The notes below the pieces were generated by a model, which was not told where the DNA came from, searched no databases, and saw only the letters and a program-made list of their open reading frames with translations. The position numbers and the translations under genes are program-made. DNA of 13,901 nt from Chloroflexota bacterium (GTDB lineage Bacteria; Chloroflexota; Anaerolineae; Aggregatilineales; UBA3940), in assembly GCA_010092775.1 (NCBI GenBank), contig JAADYZ010000367.1:1-13901 (forward strand), in the 5' to 3' direction. This document shows, piece by piece, positions 1 through 7,034 of the stretch (positions are counted from its first letter, which is position 1; the number at the start of each line of letters is the position of its first letter).

Positions 1-260
1 AGATCGGGTTCCAGACCGAATACGGCTGTCATCACGATAAAAGCTGTGACGATACCCAACAAAACGGTATGGCTAATGGCGTCGCTGGTCAGTGCCATCC
101 CCCGCAGCAGCAAAAAGGACCCCAGCAGGGCACCAGAAATCGCGATCAATCCGCCGACAATGGTGGCCGTCGTCTGGGGATCGCGCAGGAAGAGGTTGAT
201 CTGCTCTGGGCTGAGGACGATCAATAAGATTTCGATCAGCACTTGTTCGAGCTGAAACAT
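1..260 (-). CDS. Metal ABC transporter permease 2 (partial, C-terminus beyond window)
   Basis: This is the second membrane permease of a Mn/Zn/Fe-type ABC importer (ABC-3 family). Only the first 86 codons are inside the window; the gene runs off the left edge. The translation shows one hydrophobic segment (about residues 33-52) and the family signature SDAISHTVLLGI at about residues 60-71, equivalent to GDALSHAALPGV in the neighbouring permease. The ATG overlaps the stop of the upstream permease by one base (TGATG on the minus strand), so the two are almost certainly translationally coupled and work as a heterodimeric channel. No odd features are visible in the part present. Metal specificity cannot be told from this piece. 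Confidence 0.88.
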   Translation of the reverse strand, partial: MFQLEQVLIEILLIVLSPEQINLFLRDPQTTATIVGGLIAISGALLGSFLLLRGMALTSDAISHTVLLGIVTAFIVMTAVFGLEPD

Positions 261-1588
261 CAGATCTGTGGTCCTTCGAGTTTCTGTTCGAGTTTTTGTA
301 CTGCTTCCCCGGGCAGCAGGCTGTGATTATCTTCCTGTCGGTCTTCACGAACCATCGGGAGGTTGAGCTCGTCACTGTATTGACGATAGGTGTCCCATAG
401 GCTCTGGTTATGCGCATCTTCCTGGGCAGCTTCGATCCCCATCGAAGTAAGCTGCCAAGACTGATCATCTCCGTCGGCGTAGCCACGTTGGCGTAGTTGC
501 TCCAGCCCAATGGTGGCGGCGCTGCCGCCTACCCCAAGGACGAACTCACAGGGAACGGGCGCATCTGGACCGCCGTGCTGGGTGGCATAACGATAGAGGT
601 GGCGCAGCATGGTTTGTGCCGCGAACCGGCGGCGATCGCGCTGGGCACGCAGCCAGCTCCAGAGTAGCCCGCGTCCTGGGGCGAAGGCGATCGACACCAA
701 AACCAAGGAGAAGGCCACTATAATAATCATGGGGCCGGTCGGGACGTCCGTGTCGATGGCGCTGACGATGGCGCCAGTTCCCCCGGCAAAGGCACCAAAG
801 ACCGCCGCGAGGATGATCATCTGATTGAGTTTGTTGGTCCACTGGCGTGCGGCAATGCCTGGGGCGATCAGCATTCCAACCATCAAAATGACGCCTGCCA
901 ACTGGAGGCCCAACACAATCGCGACGACAATCAAGGTCGATAGCAGTGTGTCGAGAATAGCAACCCGAAAACCGTTCGCACTCGCAAATTGCGGGTCAAA
1001 CGTGATCAGCTTGAACTCTTTCCAAAACGCCGCCAGGATTACAAAAGATGCGAGGCCAACGCCAGCGATCAACTGGATATCCCCTTCGACGATCGCAGCC
1101 GCTTGCCCAAAGATGAAGCTGTCCAGCCCGGCCTGGCTAGCGTCAGAGCGGCCTTGAATGTAGGCCAACAGCGCAATGCCTGCTGCAAACCAGGACGCCA
1201 ATACGATGCCCATCGCGGCGTCTTGCTTGATGCGAGTCGTGCGGGTGACGGCTCGGATGAACTGGACCCCCAGCCAACTGGCTATTCCCGCGCCGATTAA
1301 CAAGACGCCAAGTTCTCGGCCCGCCAGCAAAAAAGCGATCCCGACTCCCGGCAAGGCCGCATGGGAGAGGGCGTCTCCCATCAGGCTTTGCTGGCGCAGG
1401 ATGGCGAAACAGCCCAGCACTCCACTGACAATGCCCAGTAGGGCACCGCCGAGCGAGACAATGCGCAGAGTGTAGGTATAGCGCACGCCAAGAGCAAATT
1501 GACTGAAAGGCACAAACAAGATTGCCAGCAAGGTGATCAAAGCAATCAGGCCCCACACACGCCGATTCTCTGCGGCCAAGCTTGTCAT
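260..1588 (-). CDS. Metal ABC transporter permease 1 fused to a DtxR-like C-terminal domain
   Basis: Residues 1-305 form an ABC-3 family permease for divalent metal import, with about eight hydrophobic segments and the signature GDALSHAALPGV at 71-82. After an arginine-rich linker (about 310-325), residues 325-440 look like the iron-dependent repressor family. A winged-helix-like part includes LRQRGY (365-370) and LTSMG (380-384). A helical part follows with H393 and the DNH-SLLPGE stretch around H422, which aligns with the HRLLE and EHVLSPE motifs of DtxR/MntR. The usual permease length is about 280-300, so this 442-residue protein is a true fusion, as in chlamydial YtgCR. The EH pair of DtxR is NH here, so the metal site may be altered. 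The ATG has AGGAG nine bases upstream, overlapping the ATPase stop codon. Permease assignment is firm; repressor function of the tail is inference. Confidence 0.9.
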   Translation of the reverse strand: MTSLAAENRRVWGLIALITLLAILFVPFSQFALGVRYTYTLRIVSLGGALLGIVSGVLGCFAILRQQSLMGDALSHAALPGVGIAFLLAGRELGVLLIGAGIASWLGVQFIRAVTRTTRIKQDAAMGIVLASWFAAGIALLAYIQGRSDASQAGLDSFIFGQAAAIVEGDIQLIAGVGLASFVILAAFWKEFKLITFDPQFASANGFRVAILDTLLSTLIVVAIVLGLQLAGVILMVGMLIAPGIAARQWTNKLNQMIILAAVFGAFAGGTGAIVSAIDTDVPTGPMIIIVAFSLVLVSIAFAPGRGLLWSWLRAQRDRRRFAAQTMLRHLYRYATQHGGPDAPVPCEFVLGVGGSAATIGLEQLRQRGYADGDDQSWQLTSMGIEAAQEDAHNQSLWDTYRQYSDELNLPMVREDRQEDNHSLLPGEAVQKLEQKLEGPQI

Positions 1589-1600
1589 AATGATCTTCTC

Positions 1601-2383
1601 CTAGCCGAGTGCAATGTCTGCTTCGTGCAAATAGGACACGCGGCCACCATAAGTTTGCTGGAGATGATCGGCTGTAAAGACTTCCAGAGTGGGGCCACTG
1701 GCCACCACCTCGACATTTAATAGGGTGACCCAATCGAAGTATTCTTCTACCGTCTGCAGGTCATGATGAACGACAATGACCGTCTTGCCCTGGGCACGCA
1801 GCTCGCGCAAGATGGCGACGATTGCTCGCTCCGTCACGGCGTCAACGGCGGCAAAAGGCTCATCCATAAAGTAAATTTGAGCGTCCTGGACAAGTGCACG
1901 TGCGAGGAAGGTGCGCTGCTGCTGCCCCCCTGATAGCTGGCTGATCTGGCGCTCGGCGAAATCCTGCATACTGACCTGTTCGAGCGCATACATGGCCAAC
2001 TCACGCTCCTTGCGCCCTGGCCTCCGAAACCAGCCGAGCTTGCCATACAGACCCATCATGACAACATCGACCACCGAAGTAGGGAAGTCCCAATCGACAC
2101 TGCCTCGTTGTGGGACATAACCCACCAGGCTGCGTGCCTGATCATAAGGCTTGCCATAGTAGCGGACGGTGCCTGCTGCACGTGGGATCAGATTCAGGCT
2201 CGCTTTGATCAAGGTACTTTTGCCTGCTCCGTTAGGCCCGACAATGCCCATCAACACCCCCTCTGGGACGTTCAGGTCAATGTCCCAGATCGCGGGCTTA
2301 CTGTTATAGGCAACAGTAAGGTCATCGATGACGAGCGCTTGGCTATGCGGTACATCCTGCTGCTGCCGATTTGCTTTGGACAT
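1601..2383 (-). CDS. Metal ABC transporter ATP-binding protein (Mn/Zn/Fe type)
   Basis: This is the cytoplasmic ATPase that powers the importer. All nucleotide-binding motifs are intact: Walker A GPNGAGKST at residues 49-57, Q-loop Q92, signature LSGGQ at 150-154, Walker B IYFMDEP at 170-176 and the switch histidine H207 in HHDL. The stretch YVPQRGSVDWDFPTSV (89-104) and the following GLYGKLGWF are typical of the MntB/TroB/YtgB branch that serves manganese, zinc or iron importers. I chose the ATG at 2383 because GGAG lies nine bases upstream. In-frame ATGs at 2398 and 2437 have no such site, and the 2437 start would lie in a hairpin. The length, 260 residues, is normal. It sits between the binding-protein gene and permease 1, whose ribosome site overlaps its stop codon. 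Confidence 0.93.
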   Translation of the reverse strand: MSKANRQQQDVPHSQALVIDDLTVAYNSKPAIWDIDLNVPEGVLMGIVGPNGAGKSTLIKASLNLIPRAAGTVRYYGKPYDQARSLVGYVPQRGSVDWDFPTSVVDVVMMGLYGKLGWFRRPGRKERELAMYALEQVSMQDFAERQISQLSGGQQQRTFLARALVQDAQIYFMDEPFAAVDAVTERAIVAILRELRAQGKTVIVVHHDLQTVEEYFDWVTLLNVEVVASGPTLEVFTADHLQQTYGGRVSYLHEADIALG

Positions 2384-2404
2384 AACTGCACACTCCATAA
2401 TGTC

Positions 2405-2436
2405 TGAGAGGGCCAGACTTGAGGGAGGCCCTCTCA
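2405..2436 (-). promoter_or_regulatory. Intercistronic hairpin between binding-protein and ATPase genes
   Basis: A perfect 10-bp inverted repeat (TGAGAGGGCC / GGCCCTCTCA) encloses a 12-base loop. It lies in the 92-base gap between the stop of the binding-protein gene (2476) and the ATPase start (2383). No run of U follows on the minus strand, so it is not a standard intrinsic terminator. A smaller repeat (CATCA/TGATG, 2439-2457) stands just before it. Such hairpins after a binding-protein gene often protect the upstream mRNA or lower transport-gene expression; that role is inferred here. Confidence 0.6.
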
Positions 2437-2475
2437 TGCATCAGTTTCAACTTGATGATAGCAGGCTGGGCGACG

Positions 2476-3609
2476 CTACTCACACGCCACGTTGATAAGA
2501 TCGTCGGGCGGTGTTGGTTGCAGGTCAGTGGGCCACTCTGGTATGGTCAGGTCAACACCAGCACAGCGGTACGACTGCAAGATGGTATAAACGTTCTCAG
2601 CGATCATCCCGGTATAAGTGCCACCAAAGGTGCCCGGCTCGCCCATTGCATCTGAGTACAACTCACGAACGCCGACGCGTGCACTGCCGCCCTCAGCTTC
2701 AATGGCTTCTTGCACAGCTTCGATGGTATCGGGCGGAATGCTACTCTCAACGAATAGAACTGGAATGTTGTTGTCGATCACGAAATCGACCGTGTTCTGG
2801 ATATCACCCACGCCTGCCTCGTCTTCCGTGCTCAAGCCTTGGATGGCGGCCATGCGCCAGCCAAAGGCTGCACCAAAGTATTGGAAGGCATCGTGAGAGG
2901 TTACCAGGTAACGCTGTCCGCCTGGAACTCCACCCATCCCACTGTCAGCCCAATCATAGAGGCTTTGCAACTGTGCACTGTAGACTTCGGCGTTGCCCAG
3001 GTAGATTTCGGCGTTCTCCGAGTCGAGCGCGGCAAAGGTCTCGGCCAGGTCTTGTGTGGTCAGTTCCCAGTTACGAGGGTCAAACCAGAAATGTGGATCA
3101 TCGGCGCCGAGCTGCTCAGTCTCGACATCGAATGCGCCAATCACGAAGCCGGCCTCCTTGACTGGGCGTGATAGGCTGTAGATCAAGACACCTTGTGCGC
3201 TGAGCGCTTCGAACACCGCGTCGAATTGACCTTCCAAATGCAGCCCACTGTAAATAACCATGTCGGCCTGATTCATGGCTTCTACATCAGACTCAGTCGG
3301 CTGATAGAGATGCGGGTCAACACCGGCCCCCATCAGTGCGGAAATCTCCAGATCTTCGACCCCTTCTGCAAGAATGCTCGTCAGATCGGTAGCTTGGGTG
3401 GTGGTCGTTACGATACGAAAGACAGCATCCTCGCGCACTTCACGAGCTTGGAGGTCCTCAGGTGAAAGTGGAGCGGCCTGAAAGATGGCATTGCTGTCGG
3501 CTTCAGGCGCGTCGTTGGCAGGATTAGCTGAACTGCCAGCTGCGCAGGCGCTGAGCAAGGCAGCCATGATGAATAACATTACAAGGAGCTGAGTGTTTTG
3601 AGTTGGCAT
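2476..3609 (-). CDS. Metal-binding lipoprotein of ABC importer (ZnuA/TroA family)
   Basis: This is the extracytoplasmic solute-binding protein that captures a divalent metal and hands it to the permeases. It begins with a hydrophobic signal peptide and a lipobox LSAC at residues 19-22, so Cys22 is the probable lipidated residue, followed by a low-complexity Ala/Ser/Asn/Asp linker to about residue 50. The cluster A-I fold is recognisable. Likely ligands are H100 (GVDPHLY), H173 (DDPHFWFD), H239 (VTSHDAF) and D320 (LYSDAMGE); the His-His-His-Asp set resembles TroA rather than the His-His-Glu-Asp set of PsaA/MntA. The characteristic LFVESS is at 285-290. No His-rich loop of the ZnuA type is present. 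Two C-terminal cysteines (C349 and C376) might form a disulfide. It is the first gene of the operon, with GGTGA as ribosome site. Zn, Mn or Fe cannot be separated by sequence alone. Confidence 0.92.
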   Translation of the reverse strand: MPTQNTQLLVMLFIMAALLSACAAGSSANPANDAPEADSNAIFQAAPLSPEDLQAREVREDAVFRIVTTTTQATDLTSILAEGVEDLEISALMGAGVDPHLYQPTESDVEAMNQADMVIYSGLHLEGQFDAVFEALSAQGVLIYSLSRPVKEAGFVIGAFDVETEQLGADDPHFWFDPRNWELTTQDLAETFAALDSENAEIYLGNAEVYSAQLQSLYDWADSGMGGVPGGQRYLVTSHDAFQYFGAAFGWRMAAIQGLSTEDEAGVGDIQNTVDFVIDNNIPVLFVESSIPPDTIEAVQEAIEAEGGSARVGVRELYSDAMGEPGTFGGTYTGMIAENVYTILQSYRCAGVDLTIPEWPTDLQPTPPDDLINVACE

Positions 3610-3657
3610 AAGCTTATCACCGTAGTTAGTTGATCCATGTATTCAGAATTAGGTATC

Positions 3658-3676
3658 ACAAAATTTTATCTTTTGT
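3658..3676 (-). promoter_or_regulatory. Candidate operator palindrome in the transporter leader
   Basis: The 19-base sequence ACAAAATTTTATCTTTTGT has 6-bp arms (ACAAAA/TTTTGT) and a 7-base centre. It lies roughly at +12 to +30 of the predicted transcript. Its size and position would suit a metal-dependent repressor of the DtxR class. However, the region is A+T rich and the bases do not match a published consensus that I can recall with certainty, so this is tentative. Confidence 0.3.
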
Positions 3677-3694
3677 ATGGCGAATTTGAATTTA

Positions 3695-3723
3695 AATATA
3701 GTGAGTGTTCTGAAGTTTGTCAA
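3695..3723 (-). promoter_or_regulatory. Sigma-70-type promoter of the metal transporter operon
   Basis: On the minus strand a perfect -35 box TTGACA (3718-3723) is followed after exactly 17 bases by TATATT (3695-3700). This is the best promoter match I found in the window. Transcription would begin near 3688, leaving a leader of about 80 bases before the binding-protein ATG at 3609. Confidence 0.75.
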
Positions 3724-3755
3724 GGTCTGATTTTCAGGTAACAATTATCGGAAGA

Positions 3756-3811
3756 GGTAGCAGATATGCTGCAATTCAATCCTTATGCATTGGGAGTCTT
3801 TGCAGCAGGGA
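3756..3811 (+). repeat. Upstream copy of a direct repeat of the kinase gene start
   Basis: These 56 bases align without gaps to 3877-3932 at an offset of 121 bp, with 45 of 56 positions identical by hand count. The repeat covers the ribosome-binding region, the ATG and the first 15 codons of the kinase gene. Similarity continues weakly upstream (to about 3740) and disappears after 3811. Confidence 0.85.
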
Positions 3812-3825
3812 TTTGCGTAGATTAG
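3766..3825 (+). pseudogene. Truncated kinase-start copy or 19-residue leader peptide
   Basis: An ATG at 3766, preceded by the purine-rich GGAAGAGG, opens a reading frame for MLQFNPYALGVFAAGICVD followed by TAG. The first residues match the kinase N-terminus MLQFTPYALVTFGAGI. No further homology to the kinase follows the stop. Two readings fit: a relic of a tandemly duplicated 7TM kinase gene from which the rest was deleted, or a short translated leader upstream of the kinase gene. The differences include both synonymous and non-synonymous changes, so selection cannot be judged by eye. Confidence 0.6.
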
Positions 3826-3876
3826 CATCTGGATTTACTATCCCAGTGTGGCTTGGTGCAACGATCTAGTGGGATA

Positions 3877-3932
3877 GGTAGCGAGTATGCTGCAATTCAC
3901 CCCTTATGCATTGGTAACTTTTGGCGCAGGGA
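3877..3932 (+). repeat. Downstream copy of the direct repeat (intact kinase start)
   Basis: This is the second copy of the 56-bp imperfect repeat described at 3756-3811. It contains the real start codon of the histidine kinase at 3887 and its purine-rich GGATAGGTAG ribosome-binding region. Confidence 0.85.
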
Positions 3933-5692
3933 TCATCGCTCTTTTCTTGGCCTATGTAATCTGGCGCAAGCGGCCCGGTGTGGGTGTAGCCGCCTTCTCG
4001 ATTCTGGCGCTGGCAATCGCGTTATGGTCTCTTGCAAATGCAGCGCGTTTAACGGTTGTGCCCTTCTCCACCAAAGTCATCCTGAATGCGCTCATGTTCG
4101 TCGGCATCGTGACGGTGCCGAGTGCCTGGCTTGTGTTTATTTTGCAATACACAGGGCGTGACCAGTGGGTTACCCGGCGCAACGTTGGTTACCTTTTTAT
4201 CATGCCGGTGCTGACAATCATTGCGATCATCAGCAATCCCCTGCACGGCCTGTGGGGTGAGCCTTTATTGATGACGGAGGGCGGGCTAAATACGCTGTCT
4301 TATACGTTGGGGCCAGCGTTTTGGGTGCATGCTGTTTACTCCTATATACTTCTGTTGATTGCTGCCATTTTCTTGATCGAAACCTTGATCCGGTCGAGAG
4401 ATTTGTATCGTGGACAGGCGCTGCTGCTGCTCATCGGGACCTTTACTCCCTGGTTTGCCAATGCCATCTTCATTTTTCAACTGAGCCCGCTGCCTCCCTA
4501 CGTCGATCTGACGGCTCTGGCGTTTACTGTATCAACCTTGGCCTATGGGTGGAGCATGTATCGCTACCGGCTGATCGACATCGTGCCGGTGGCCAAGGAT
4601 ATTGTGATCGATACGTTAACCGATGCGGTGATTGTGTTGGATCGCAATGCGCGCATTGTCGAAGCGAACCCGGCCACGCTGAAGCTTATTGGGCGGCCGG
4701 CTGGGGAGGTATTGGGGCAACCGGTTACTGAGATTATTAGTGGTGAGTCGGAACTCATTGAACGCTATCGAGCGTCCGACCATGCCAGAGATGAGATCAC
4801 GCTAGACCTCCAAGGTGAGTCCTTCACCTTCGACTTAATCATCACCCCGCTGCGCAATCGGCAAGGTGAGCTAACCGGACGGGTGTTGCTGCTCCACGAT
4901 ATCACCGCCTTGAAGAAGGCCAATGCAGACCTGGTAGTGGCTCGACAAGTGGCTGAGGACGCCAACCGCGTTAAGAGTGAATTCTTAGCAACGATGTCGC
5001 ATGAGTTGCGCACTCCCCTCAATGCCATTATTGGATTCACGGAGATTATGCTAGCTGGAATGGGTGGCGCGGAGTTGAGTGACAAGACCCGCCACATGAC
5101 GGAGCGTGTCCATGCGAACAGCCGGGACCTACTCCAGATGATCAACGACGTGCTGGACCTGGCAAAGATCGAGGCGCGCCGGGTCGAGATTGTCAATAAG
5201 CCTTTCTCGCCAGCCGAACTGCTACACAATATCCACAGTGAGCTGGCTGGTATCGCTCAAAAACAACAACTCACGTTCGTCCTGGACCTTGCCGATGACC
5301 TACCGAACGAGCTTGTCGGCGATCAATTCCAGGTGCGTCGTGTCGTGACCAATCTGGTTTCCAATGCGCTCAAATTCACTGAGGACGGACAGGTCAGTTT
5401 GACATCGAGCAAGGATGATCTGACCTGGATTATCACCGTGCGTGATACTGGAATTGGCATCCCACCCCATGCCTTGGAATATATCTTTGACCCCTTCCGG
5501 CAAGTCGATGGATCGTCAAAGCGGGCCTTTGGCGGTACCGGATTGGGCCTGGCGATCACCAAAGAATTGGTCGCTGCAATGGGCGGAAGCATCGAAGTGA
5601 CCAGCACCTTGCAAGAAGGATCCACCTTTGTCGTCAAGCTGCCCTATAAGCCGGTGCCTGAGTCACAGAATCTGGAGGGTGTCACCGCATGA
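3887..5692 (+). CDS. Membrane sensor histidine kinase (7TM-PAS-HisKA-HATPase)
   Basis: This is a hybrid-free sensor kinase of 601 residues that should autophosphorylate on a histidine and pass phosphate to a response regulator. Residues 1-225 contain about seven hydrophobic segments and match the HisKA_7TM type of N-terminal sensor. Residues 240-340 form a PAS domain (TDAVIVLDRNARIVEANPAT). A short linker helix leads to HisKA with the H-box SHELRTPLNAIIGF, phospho-acceptor H372. The ATPase domain has the N-box TNLVSNALKF (N489, N493), G1 DTGIGIP (520-526), F-box IFDPF and G2 GGTGLGLAI (549-557), all intact. The ATG at 3887 is the conserved start and lies in the duplicated repeat. Its stop overlaps the next ATG (ATGA), so it is coupled to the first receiver gene. 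The stimulus is unknown. Confidence 0.95.
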   Translation: MLQFTPYALVTFGAGIIALFLAYVIWRKRPGVGVAAFSILALAIALWSLANAARLTVVPFSTKVILNALMFVGIVTVPSAWLVFILQYTGRDQWVTRRNVGYLFIMPVLTIIAIISNPLHGLWGEPLLMTEGGLNTLSYTLGPAFWVHAVYSYILLLIAAIFLIETLIRSRDLYRGQALLLLIGTFTPWFANAIFIFQLSPLPPYVDLTALAFTVSTLAYGWSMYRYRLIDIVPVAKDIVIDTLTDAVIVLDRNARIVEANPATLKLIGRPAGEVLGQPVTEIISGESELIERYRASDHARDEITLDLQGESFTFDLIITPLRNRQGELTGRVLLLHDITALKKANADLVVARQVAEDANRVKSEFLATMSHELRTPLNAIIGFTEIMLAGMGGAELSDKTRHMTERVHANSRDLLQMINDVLDLAKIEARRVEIVNKPFSPAELLHNIHSELAGIAQKQQLTFVLDLADDLPNELVGDQFQVRRVVTNLVSNALKFTEDGQVSLTSSKDDLTWIITVRDTGIGIPPHALEYIFDPFRQVDGSSKRAFGGTGLGLAITKELVAAMGGSIEVTSTLQEGSTFVVKLPYKPVPESQNLEGVTA

Positions 5693-6114
5693 TCACCCGA
5701 GATGACGTGGCAAACTGGCGGGTTTTAGCCGTTGACGATCACCCAGACAGTCTCGAAGTGGTGGTATTGACGCTAGAGTCCTATGGGGCCGAAGTCCACA
5801 CTGCGCGCAATGGCCGGGCTTGTTTGGATATGCTTGAAAGCTTCCGCCCCACTTTTGTGCTGTTGGATATTTCTATGCCCGTGATGGATGGTTGGACCGC
5901 CCTTCATCAGATGCGCACAGATCCGGAGTTGATTGCGATCCCGGTTATAGCCCTCACAGCCCATGCGATGCGCGGCGACAAGGAAGAAATTCTGCGGACA
6001 GGATTTGATCATTACATCTCCAAACCCTTTAGCCCAATGTCTTTCCTTGAAGACCTGTTGGCGGTCTTCAACGATGACTATGCCTTGATGGAGCGCATCC
6101 AACAGCGGGTATAA
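5689..6114 (+). CDS. Stand-alone response regulator receiver protein (CheY-like)
   Basis: This 141-residue protein is a single receiver domain with no DNA-binding or enzyme output. Conserved residues are present: acidic pair D16/D17 (VDDHPD), phospho-acceptor D60 (VLLDISMP), T90 (ALTAHA) and K112 (SKPF). The sequence is close to the receiver type found at the C-terminus of hybrid kinases, which suggests a role as direct phosphate partner of the kinase just upstream. The four-base overlap ATGA with that gene implies translational coupling. With no effector domain it must act by protein interaction or as a relay or phosphate sink. Confidence 0.93.
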   Translation: MITRDDVANWRVLAVDDHPDSLEVVVLTLESYGAEVHTARNGRACLDMLESFRPTFVLLDISMPVMDGWTALHQMRTDPELIAIPVIALTAHAMRGDKEEILRTGFDHYISKPFSPMSFLEDLLAVFNDDYALMERIQQRV

Positions 6115-6138
6115 CCAAGCCCTTGCCTGAGGAGAAGA

Positions 6139-6516
6139 ATGACTATGTCAGATTGGCACGCTTTGGTGGTGGAAGACATCGCCGACAACGCAGAACTCGT
6201 GGAGATTATCCTCGAACACAACAATATCAGCTATACCACGACGGAAACGGCGGAAGAAGCATTGGTCATCCTGGAAAGCGAAATGCCCTCTGTCATTCTG
6301 ATCGACTTAGCATTACCAGGGATGAGTGGTTGGGATTTATTGAAGCATCTGCGCAGTAATCCACGCACGGCAGATTTGCCAATGGTAGCCGTAACGGCCT
6401 ATCATTCTCGCTCTGTCGCGGAAGAGGCCATCACGGCTGGCTTCGATGCCTGCTTTCCCAAACCTATTGACCCAGATACCTTTGTGCAGGAGCTGCAGCG
6501 TCTGATTCCAACCTAA
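6139..6516 (+). CDS. Second stand-alone response regulator receiver protein
   Basis: This is another single receiver domain, 125 residues, starting 24 bases after the first one. E12/D13 form the acidic site, D56 (ILIDLALP) is the phospho-acceptor, T86 (AVTAYH) and K108 (PKPI) complete the active site. It differs clearly from its neighbour in sequence, so it is not a recent tandem duplicate. A strong GAGGAG site lies just upstream; ATG 6139 is four bases from it and ATG 6145 is ten bases away, so the start could be two codons later. Together with the kinase and the first receiver it suggests competition for phosphate or a branched pathway. No output module is encoded nearby. Confidence 0.92.
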   Translation: MTMSDWHALVVEDIADNAELVEIILEHNNISYTTTETAEEALVILESEMPSVILIDLALPGMSGWDLLKHLRSNPRTADLPMVAVTAYHSRSVAEEAITAGFDACFPKPIDPDTFVQELQRLIPT

Positions 6517-6567
6517 GCTGGCGCGAGAAGGTCTGTTTGTTGATTGAAGAACTGCAAGGTGACAAAT

Positions 6568-6996
6568 ATGGCAGCAAATAAGACCCAACCCGAAGCAACG
6601 GATGTAACGGAATACTTGAATAATGTTGAACCCGAGAAGAAACGCCAGGACGCCTTCGCCCTAGTTGACCTGATGAAGGACATCACCGGATATGAGCCGG
6701 TCATGTGGGGCAGCAGCATCGTCGGATTTGGCAGCTATCATTATGTTTACGAGAGTGGGCGTGAAGGTGATGCGATCATCACCGGCTTCGCTCCGCGTAA
6801 ATCAGCGCTAACGCTTTACATTATGTCTGGCTTTGAGGAATACGACGACCTGCTGGAAAAATTAGGCAAGCACAAAACCGGCAAAGCCTGTCTGTACGTC
6901 AAGAAGCTTGACGACGTGGATATGGATGTGCTGCGCGAATTGATCCAGCGTTCCGTGGCGCATGTTAACGAGACCTTTGAGGTCAATGCCAACTAG
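6568..6996 (+). CDS. DUF1801 (YdhG-like) domain protein
   Basis: This small cytosolic protein of 142 residues belongs to the DUF1801 family, whose fold is related to the bacterial YdhG/frataxin-like domain and whose function is not established. Typical features are the N-terminal VTEYLNNVEPEKKRQDA, the central EPVMWGSSIVGFGSYHY, and the following ITGFAPRKSALTLYI. The C-terminal part has CLYVKKLDDVDMDVLRELI. I placed the start at 6568 because AAGGTGA lies six bases upstream; a TTG at 6544 would add eight residues but has no such site. It follows the second receiver gene by 51 bases on the same strand and may be co-transcribed, but it has no clear link to signalling. Confidence 0.88.
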   Translation: MAANKTQPEATDVTEYLNNVEPEKKRQDAFALVDLMKDITGYEPVMWGSSIVGFGSYHYVYESGREGDAIITGFAPRKSALTLYIMSGFEEYDDLLEKLGKHKTGKACLYVKKLDDVDMDVLRELIQRSVAHVNETFEVNAN

Positions 6997-7034
6997 ATCG
7001 AATTCTTGAGAACCTCTTCCTGAACGACTATCAT

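Noticed and set aside
1143..1733. A 196-codon minus-strand frame overlapping the permease and ATPase genes
   Set aside because: It lies in a different frame from two well-supported genes and its composition is typical of an out-of-frame reading.
2384..2437. Longer ATPase start at 2437 or 2398
   Set aside because: No ribosome site; the added sequence runs through the intercistronic hairpin. ATG 2383 has GGAG at proper spacing.
2511..3161. A 216-codon open frame on the plus strand, antisense to the binding-protein gene
   Set aside because: Its translation is rich in Arg, Cys, Ser and His with no family features, and the minus-strand frame is a clear TroA-like lipoprotein. It is a shadow frame.
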